From NCBI GenBank assembly GCA_905210435.1, contig CAJLWO010000048.1, positions 1 to 20,229 of the forward strand: a DNA stretch of 20,229 nucleotides. The letters are read 5' to 3'. Both the position numbers and the translations under genes were made by a program. Under the pieces are notes generated by a model. The model was given only the letters and a program-made list of their open reading frames with translations, was not told the DNA's origin and ran no database searches. This DNA is from an uncultured Bacteroidales bacterium. GTDB lineage: Bacteria; Bacteroidota; Bacteroidia; Bacteroidales; Muribaculaceae. Below, piece after piece: positions 15,955 through 20,229 of the stretch (positions are counted from its first letter, which is position 1; every line of letters starts with the position of its first letter).

Positions 15955-16788
15955 ATGACCCGAACACTTTATGTCACCGATATGGACGGTACGCTGCTCA
16001 ACAACGGCAGTTTTGTCAGCAACCGTTCGTCATCGATAATCTCCGACCTCTCCCACGACGGCGCTCTCATCACGGTGGCAACCGCGAGGACGCCGGCGAC
16101 TGTCGTGCCGCTTATGGAGGGCACGTTCACCACCGTGCCGTTCGTGGTGCTCACGGGTGCCGCGATGTTCGACCACGCCACCTCGGCCTACCACGACGTG
16201 AGCTACATACCGCCCGACGACTGCGAGCTGCTCAAATCGCTATATGCCGATGCGGGCATCCACCCCTTTGTCTACCATCTCGACGGCAGCGGCGAACTTG
16301 TCGTCTACCACCATTACGACATGACGCAGGCCGAGCGCGATTTCTACACTCCTCGCAGCAATCTGCGACTCAAGCGGTTCACGTTCGAGAAGATGGCCTC
16401 GGGGGAGAACAACAACGTCCTGCTGCTGTTTTCCACGGCTCCGAAGCGTGCCATCATGCCCCTTGCCGACGCCATACGCGCCACCGGGCGTTTCTCGGTG
16501 TCGTGCTATCCCGACATATTCATGCCAGATATACTTATACTTGAGGTATATTCGGCGGGAGTCTCCAAGGCCAACGCCGTCATGCGGCTCATGGAGTCGA
16601 CCGGGGCGCAGCGTCTCGTGGCGTTCGGCGACAACCTCAACGACCTCCCCATGTTCGACATCGCCGATGTGGCCGTAGCCGTGGCCAACGCGCATCCGCA
16701 TGTGAAGGAGAGCGCCGATATTGTCATAGGCCCCAACTACGACGATTCCGTGGCCCGTTTCATGCTCCACGACTACTACAACCACTGA
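15955..16788 (+). CDS. Cof-type HAD-IIB family phosphatase
   Basis: The protein has 277 residues. Motif I is VTDMDGTLLNNG (nucleophile Asp9, Asp11), the motif III lysine is Lys205 in GVSKANAV, and motif IV is FGDNLNDLPMF at about 224-234, followed by the Cof-type ending VAVANAHPHVKESAD. The cap between motifs is a large alpha/beta domain as in HAD-IIB enzymes, which dephosphorylate sugar phosphates, FMN or PLP; the substrate cannot be assigned. Motif II is expected around VVLTGAAM or ATARTPAT; the latter (residues 42-49) fits the Thr position best. The gene follows aroB by 20 bases with no separate promoter. Confidence 0.88.
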   Translation: MTRTLYVTDMDGTLLNNGSFVSNRSSSIISDLSHDGALITVATARTPATVVPLMEGTFTTVPFVVLTGAAMFDHATSAYHDVSYIPPDDCELLKSLYADAGIHPFVYHLDGSGELVVYHHYDMTQAERDFYTPRSNLRLKRFTFEKMASGENNNVLLLFSTAPKRAIMPLADAIRATGRFSVSCYPDIFMPDILILEVYSAGVSKANAVMRLMESTGAQRLVAFGDNLNDLPMFDIADVAVAVANAHPHVKESADIVIGPNYDDSVARFMLHDYYNH

Positions 16789-16833
16789 CGCAATAAACGT
16801 CGTCCCGCAACGTTAAATAAATAAAATATGTTT

Positions 16834-16856
16834 CCGCGGTTAAAAACCGCGGCTAC
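16834..16856. repeat. Single REP-like hairpin
   Basis: CCGCGGTT, loop AAA, AACCGCGG form a perfect 8-bp stem at 16834-16852, followed by CTAC at 16853-16856. This matches one arm plus foot of the paired elements elsewhere in the window, but no partner arm is nearby. It lies between the HAD-IIB gene and the histidine kinase, just before the kinase's likely start at 16864. Confidence 0.65.
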
Positions 16857-16863
16857 TATATCC

Positions 16864-18108
16864 ATGAATATATACGACATACGACGATATTCCAGACTGA
16901 TATTTCTTATTATCACCGCGATAGTGGTGATAATATTCCTGCGTGTGTCGTCAGGCATAATCAGCGGGCTCGCCACACAGGAGCGCGAGAGGATGCAGAT
17001 ATGGGCCGATGCCACCCAGCGCATAGCCACGATAGCCTTCGAGTCGGTCGACGCCGGGTTTGAGTCGTCTGACGGTGCCGCATCGTCAGGCATGCAGTCG
17101 TCCGACGACATCGAGTTCCTGCTTTCAATCATACGCCGCAACCATACCATACCGGTGCTTCTGGCCGATGCCGACGGCAATATACTCGACCACCGCAATT
17201 TCGACCTTCCCGACCCGGTCGACTCCATAAATCCCATTGTCACCGTTGAGGCCAACCGGGTGTTCCTGCATGATAAGTACCTCAAGCTGCGCACATCAAC
17301 CAATGTGATTCCAATCAATATCGGCGGCGACATCGTGCAGTATCTCTACTACGAGGACTCCAAGATGCTAAAGCGTCTGAGCCTCTTTCCCTACCTGCAG
17401 CTCGTGGTTATGCTGGCGTTTATCGTCGTGGTGTATTTCGCGGTGTCGTCAACCAAGAAGGCCGAACAGAACAAGGTGTGGGTCGGCCTGTCGAAAGAGA
17501 CGGCTCACCAGCTCGGCACCCCCATATCGTCGCTGATGGCATGGATGGAGCTGCTGCGCGCCGAGGGTATCGACCCCGACATCGTAGGGGAGATGGACAA
17601 GGATGTCACCCGACTCGAGACCATAGCCTCCCGTTTCTCCAAAATCGGGTCACGGCCCACGCTTGAGCCGGTCGACCTGCGCGACGTCGTGTCGTCAGCC
17701 GCATCCTATATGTCGACACGCATATCGTCGCGTATCACCCTCAAATACGTGCCCGACGGCCAGCCGCTTCCGGTCAACATATCCCGTCCGCTCGTGGAAT
17801 GGGTGCTCGAAAACCTCATCAAAAACGCCGTCGACGCCATGGAGGGAGCCGGTTCCATAACGATAACATCGTCGATAGAAAACCGCTTCGCATGCATCGA
17901 CGTCACCGACACCGGCAAAGGCATCCCCCGCAAGCGCCAGAAGACAATCTTCAATCCCGGCTATACCACAAAGAAACGCGGCTGGGGTCTCGGCCTCACT
18001 CTCGCAAAACGCATCATAGAGCAATATCACGACGGCCGCATCTTCGTGCTCAGCTCCGAACCCGGCTCCGGCACCACCTTCCGCATCCTCATCCCCCTCG
18101 CCGACTGA
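16864..18108 (+). CDS. Membrane sensor histidine kinase (orphan)
   Basis: From the ATG at 16864 the protein has 414 residues. There are two membrane segments (about 12-30 and 172-194) flanking a roughly 140-residue periplasmic sensor region of unknown type. The phosphoacceptor box is KETAHQLGTPISSL with His215; this HQLGTP form replaces the commoner HELRTP. The N box is ENLIKNAVDAM (Asn317, Asn321), the G1 box is DVTDTGKGI (346-354), the F region is IFNPGYTTK and the G2 box is GWGLGL (373-378). All ATP-binding motifs are intact. There is no HAMP domain that I can see and no response regulator next to it. An upstream in-frame ATG at 16828 would run through the REP-like hairpin and add 12 repeat-encoded residues, so I prefer 16864, whose product starts MNIYDIRRYSRLIF. 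The downstream neighbour has its own promoter and different base composition. Confidence 0.88.
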   Translation: MNIYDIRRYSRLIFLIITAIVVIIFLRVSSGIISGLATQERERMQIWADATQRIATIAFESVDAGFESSDGAASSGMQSSDDIEFLLSIIRRNHTIPVLLADADGNILDHRNFDLPDPVDSINPIVTVEANRVFLHDKYLKLRTSTNVIPINIGGDIVQYLYYEDSKMLKRLSLFPYLQLVVMLAFIVVVYFAVSSTKKAEQNKVWVGLSKETAHQLGTPISSLMAWMELLRAEGIDPDIVGEMDKDVTRLETIASRFSKIGSRPTLEPVDLRDVVSSAASYMSTRISSRITLKYVPDGQPLPVNISRPLVEWVLENLIKNAVDAMEGAGSITITSSIENRFACIDVTDTGKGIPRKRQKTIFNPGYTTKKRGWGLGLTLAKRIIEQYHDGRIFVLSSEPGSGTTFRILIPLAD

Positions 18109-18182
18109 AAGAGTGGTTAAAATTGTTATCGTACCTATTTGATGGTGTTAAAATAAAATATTTACGAAATTTTCTCAAAAAA

Positions 18183-18213
18183 TTTGTTTTCAAGAAAATA
18201 TTATGTAGATTTG
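18183..18213 (+). promoter_or_regulatory. Consensus Bacteroidota promoter of the ATPase pair
   Basis: TTTG at 18183-18186 and TAGATTTG at 18206-18213 are separated by 19 bases, an exact match to the TTTG-N19-TAnnTTTG layout. The predicted start of transcription near 18220 leaves a leader of only about 16 bases before the ATG at 18236. The surroundings (18120-18235) are strongly AT-rich, and no repressor site is evident. Confidence 0.6.
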
Positions 18214-18235
18214 TGAATTAAAAAATCATACATAA

Positions 18236-19585
18236 ATGTTAGTAGATTTTACCATTCGGAATTTTCTGTCATTCAGGGAGGAAGTTTCATTTAGTATGTT
18301 GGCGGCAAAATCGGTCAAAGAGCATGAATTATGTGGCCCCGAAGAGACATGCAATATAATTAATGTGCCGAATACTGATTCCAGACTCTTAAAAGTTGCT
18401 GCCATATACGGTGCGAACAGCTCAGGCAAAAGTAATCTGTTGTCGGCAATGTCTTTCTTTAAGAAGATGGTGCTTGATTCTTTCAGAAACGACTTTATTC
18501 TGCGTCCTGTAAAGGATATGTCGTATCAATTCAGCGTGGAGTCAAAAGATGAACCCAGTTCATTTGAAATGATGTTTATCGTTAACTACAAGCGATATCG
18601 TTATGGGTTTGAAATATCGGGTAAATCTATTGAGTCGGAATGGCTGTTTGTGAAGCCTCTTGAATCAAGTAGAGAAAGCTATTGTTTTAGACGAGAGGAT
18701 AAAAATATAACTGTCAATTCAAAGACCTATAAAGGTGCAGGAGGAATTTCCTCAAAAACTCGTCATAATGCATTGTTTTTATCTACATGTGCCCAGTTTA
18801 ATGTTGAGGTGGCAATGATTATAAAAGAATGGTTTCGGAAAAGATTTAATATTCTTTCAGGATTTGATGACGATACACTCCATTATACTGCGAACCAATA
18901 TTTACGTAATGCGGATATGCGTGCCCGCATTATGGAATTTATTAAAGTGATAGACTTGGGAATTAATGATATAGCCATAAAAGAAACAGATGTTGATAAT
19001 ATCCCTGAACCGGTCAATCAATTTGTCAACGCAATTTCAAAGAGTCCGAATGTAAGCAAATCTGAAATAACTGATATAAAAAAGATTGAAATTCTCTCTG
19101 AACACAAAAGATATGACCATGGTAAACTGAAAGATACGCTCCTTACTCCTTTTGGAATTGAATCATTGGGGACAAAGAAAATATTTGCCCTTCTTGGTCC
19201 GTGGTTTGATACTATATTTAATGGAGGAACGCTTTTGATAGATGAATTTGGAGCAAGTTTTCATACCAAACTTTCAATTGAATTGATTAAAATATTCCAA
19301 AGTTCTCTCAACAAAAACGCTCAGTTGATTATCACGACCCATGACACTAATTTACTACGAAGCGAATTGTTGAGAAGGGATCAGATATGGTTTACGGAAA
19401 AGAATGAATTTGGCGAGTCTGATTTGTATTCATTAGTGGAATATAAAATTAATCAGGCGAATTCTGTTAGAAATGATGCAACTTTTAACAAGGATTATCT
19501 TTTGGGAAAATATGGGGCAATTCCATATTTTGGCAATATCTCAAAGTTTCTAACGGATTTTTCTGATGATGGTAAGCAAATTTAA
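18236..19585 (+). CDS. AAA15-type (COG1106-like) ATPase, possible defence system component
   Basis: The 449-residue protein opens with the typical family start LVDFTIRNFLSFRE. Walker A is GANSSGKS (59-66, Lys65). A middle region of about 100-300 has no recognisable motif. A signature-like GIESLGTKKIFALL follows at 307-320, then Walker B TLLIDEFG (Asp336, Glu337) and the switch histidine in ITTHDTNLL (His369). The C-terminus reads SVRNDATFNKDYLLGKYGAIPYF, characteristic of COG1106 ATPases. Such SMC/ABC-like ATPases (RloA, the AriA subunit of PARIS, AbiL-type) commonly act with a small effector gene in phage defence; that role here is inferred. Its 3' end overlaps the next gene by 17-20 bases, implying a coupled pair. 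Base composition is much lower in GC than the genes to the left: hand-counted GC is 24/60 at 18601-18660 and 16/60 at 19441-19500, against 36/60 at 15121-15180. This suggests acquisition by transfer. Confidence 0.85.
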   Translation: MLVDFTIRNFLSFREEVSFSMLAAKSVKEHELCGPEETCNIINVPNTDSRLLKVAAIYGANSSGKSNLLSAMSFFKKMVLDSFRNDFILRPVKDMSYQFSVESKDEPSSFEMMFIVNYKRYRYGFEISGKSIESEWLFVKPLESSRESYCFRREDKNITVNSKTYKGAGGISSKTRHNALFLSTCAQFNVEVAMIIKEWFRKRFNILSGFDDDTLHYTANQYLRNADMRARIMEFIKVIDLGINDIAIKETDVDNIPEPVNQFVNAISKSPNVSKSEITDIKKIEILSEHKRYDHGKLKDTLLTPFGIESLGTKKIFALLGPWFDTIFNGGTLLIDEFGASFHTKLSIELIKIFQSSLNKNAQLIITTHDTNLLRSELLRRDQIWFTEKNEFGESDLYSLVEYKINQANSVRNDATFNKDYLLGKYGAIPYFGNISKFLTDFSDDGKQI

Positions 19586-20018
19586 GGAACAGCGTTTTAC
19601 GGCCAAGAAGAAAGCTGACAAACGCATAGAGAATACCCGCAATGAAAAAACGGTGGAAGGAGAGTTGCCAAAAGTAGTTTTTAGCTTTAAAGATTTTGAC
19701 AGAATGCAAATTCCTCCGGGACAGACTTATGAAGATTGGCAAGCAAAAGGATATCTGGCCTATTTGTTAGAAAAACTTGGCCACATATCTGAACTTAATA
19801 TTATAGAAGCTCAGCAACAGAAATATATTACTACGTATGAAACTTTTCCCAAATTGTCTGATTTTAAACATCCGTCACACATCGCTCAAGATGTGAATTG
19901 GGCTGTAATAAAGAAGATTAAAGGGCAGAAAGGGCGCGTAGCCGGACATATTATAGGAAATGTCTTTTACATAGTGTTTCTGGATTTAGAGCATAAGTTA
20001 TGGAAAATGGATAGATAA
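19566..20018 (+). CDS. Small basic protein of unknown function, partner of the AAA15 ATPase
   Basis: I do not recognise a named family. The 150-residue product has a Lys/Arg-rich N-terminus (about 5-32, no membrane segment or signal). A block SFKDFDR follows at 40-46, then a helical middle (about 55-95), and a C-terminal block with HPSHIAQDVNWA (102-113) and GRVAGHIIGNVFYIVFLD followed by EHKLW (123-146). That last block, a beta-hairpin-like Gly-Arg-Val ... Phe-Tyr-Ile-Val-Phe-Leu-Asp run ending in His-Lys-Leu-Trp, is reminiscent of the C-terminal strands of RelE-type toxins. That resemblance is a weak inference by eye. It is not an obvious RloB or TOPRIM protein: no GxxTE-like motif is seen. 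Two adjacent ATGs (19566, 19569) lie inside the ATPase gene, giving a 17-20-base overlap and probable coupling. It is AT-rich like its partner. Confidence 0.75.
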   Translation: MMVSKFKEQRFTAKKKADKRIENTRNEKTVEGELPKVVFSFKDFDRMQIPPGQTYEDWQAKGYLAYLLEKLGHISELNIIEAQQQKYITTYETFPKLSDFKHPSHIAQDVNWAVIKKIKGQKGRVAGHIIGNVFYIVFLDLEHKLWKMDR

Positions 20019-20229
20019 GACAAACTGCAATATACACGTAGGTTCTCATTTAGTTATTGAATGAGTATATCACACGTATCTATATGTCTAAGAGAGTGTT
20101 TGAATTTAAACCGTATTAACAATATAAGAGAATGCAAGGAAAAACTTCAAATTAATCTTGAGGCCTTTTTTGGCTAATTCCGCCAAGTTTCATCAGTCGC
20201 ATAGCTCGCTATGCTCCTTCTTCAACTCG
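20019..20229. other. Gene-free right edge with a short palindrome
   Basis: No complete coding region is seen. GCATAGC at 20199-20205 and GCTATGC at 20208-20214 form a perfect 7-bp hairpin with a two-base loop. On the minus strand a frame of eleven sense codons is open from the window edge to a TGA at 20193-20195, too short to judge. This could be the 3' end of a minus-strand gene or of a mobile element that continues beyond the window. Confidence 0.35.

Noticed and set aside
19566..20018. Small partner as RloB
   Set aside because: It is shorter than RloB and lacks a GxxTE-like TOPRIM start and the later acidic motif; the Lys/Arg-rich N-terminus does not fit.
20193..20229. C-terminus of a minus-strand protein (ELKKEHSELCD)
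   Set aside because: Only eleven codons are visible and the region contains a palindrome; there is not enough to call a gene.

Overview
The window looks like chromosomal DNA of a Bacteroidales bacterium, most likely Muribaculaceae (inference). The supporting signs are promoters of the Bacteroidota type (TTTG about 19 bases before TAnnTTTG), a secreted VCBS-repeat protein with a T9SS-like C-terminal domain, a DUF2723 membrane protein, a DUF5715 lipoprotein and a large AsmA-like protein. Every complete gene lies on the + strand. I see no rRNA, tRNA or CRISPR array.

Layout. 1-3086: a decayed, internally deleted copy of a VCBS-repeat secreted protein gene sits directly upstream of its intact paralogue (786-2978). 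Both are followed by the same kind of long hairpin. 3390-8780: a probable operon of a DUF2723 multi-membrane protein, a NodB-type polysaccharide deacetylase and epoxyqueuosine reductase QueG. 9128-14734: a tightly packed set of a low-molecular-weight protein tyrosine phosphatase, a DUF5715 lipoprotein with M15-peptidase-like ligands, an AsmA-like protein and a HAD phosphatase, with ATGA overlaps at two junctions. 14867-18108: 3-dehydroquinate synthase AroB, a Cof-type HAD phosphatase and an orphan sensor histidine kinase. 18236-20018: a much more AT-rich pair with its own consensus promoter, an AAA15-type ATPase overlapping a small basic protein of unknown function. This pair looks horizontally acquired and is the best candidate for an undescribed, possibly anti-phage, two-gene system.

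Non-coding structure. Four intergenic regions carry a pair of inverted hairpins 76-83 bases long (81-159, 3249-3330, 8874-8956, 14741-14818), and a fifth carries a single hairpin (16834-16856). The best preserved have GTAG at the left foot and CTAC at the right foot, the layout of REP/BIME elements moved by TnpA-REP (RAYT) transposases. The stem sequences differ between loci while the two arms within a locus match. A second family of about 71-75-base imperfect hairpins ends three transcription units (581-655, 3012-3086, 8773-8843).

Gene-free stretches. 1-291 holds a BIME-like element and a promoter. 2979-3389 holds a terminator-like hairpin, a promoter and a BIME-like element inside the predicted leader of the DUF2723 gene. 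8781-9127 holds a terminator-like hairpin, a BIME-like element and a -7 box. 20019-20229 holds a small palindrome near the window edge and nothing else I can name.

How the genes fit together. Much of the window concerns the cell envelope (secreted adhesin-like protein, DUF2723, deacetylase, DUF5715 lipoprotein, AsmA). Housekeeping genes (queG, aroB, HADs) are interspersed, and an accessory ATPase pair is appended at the right end.
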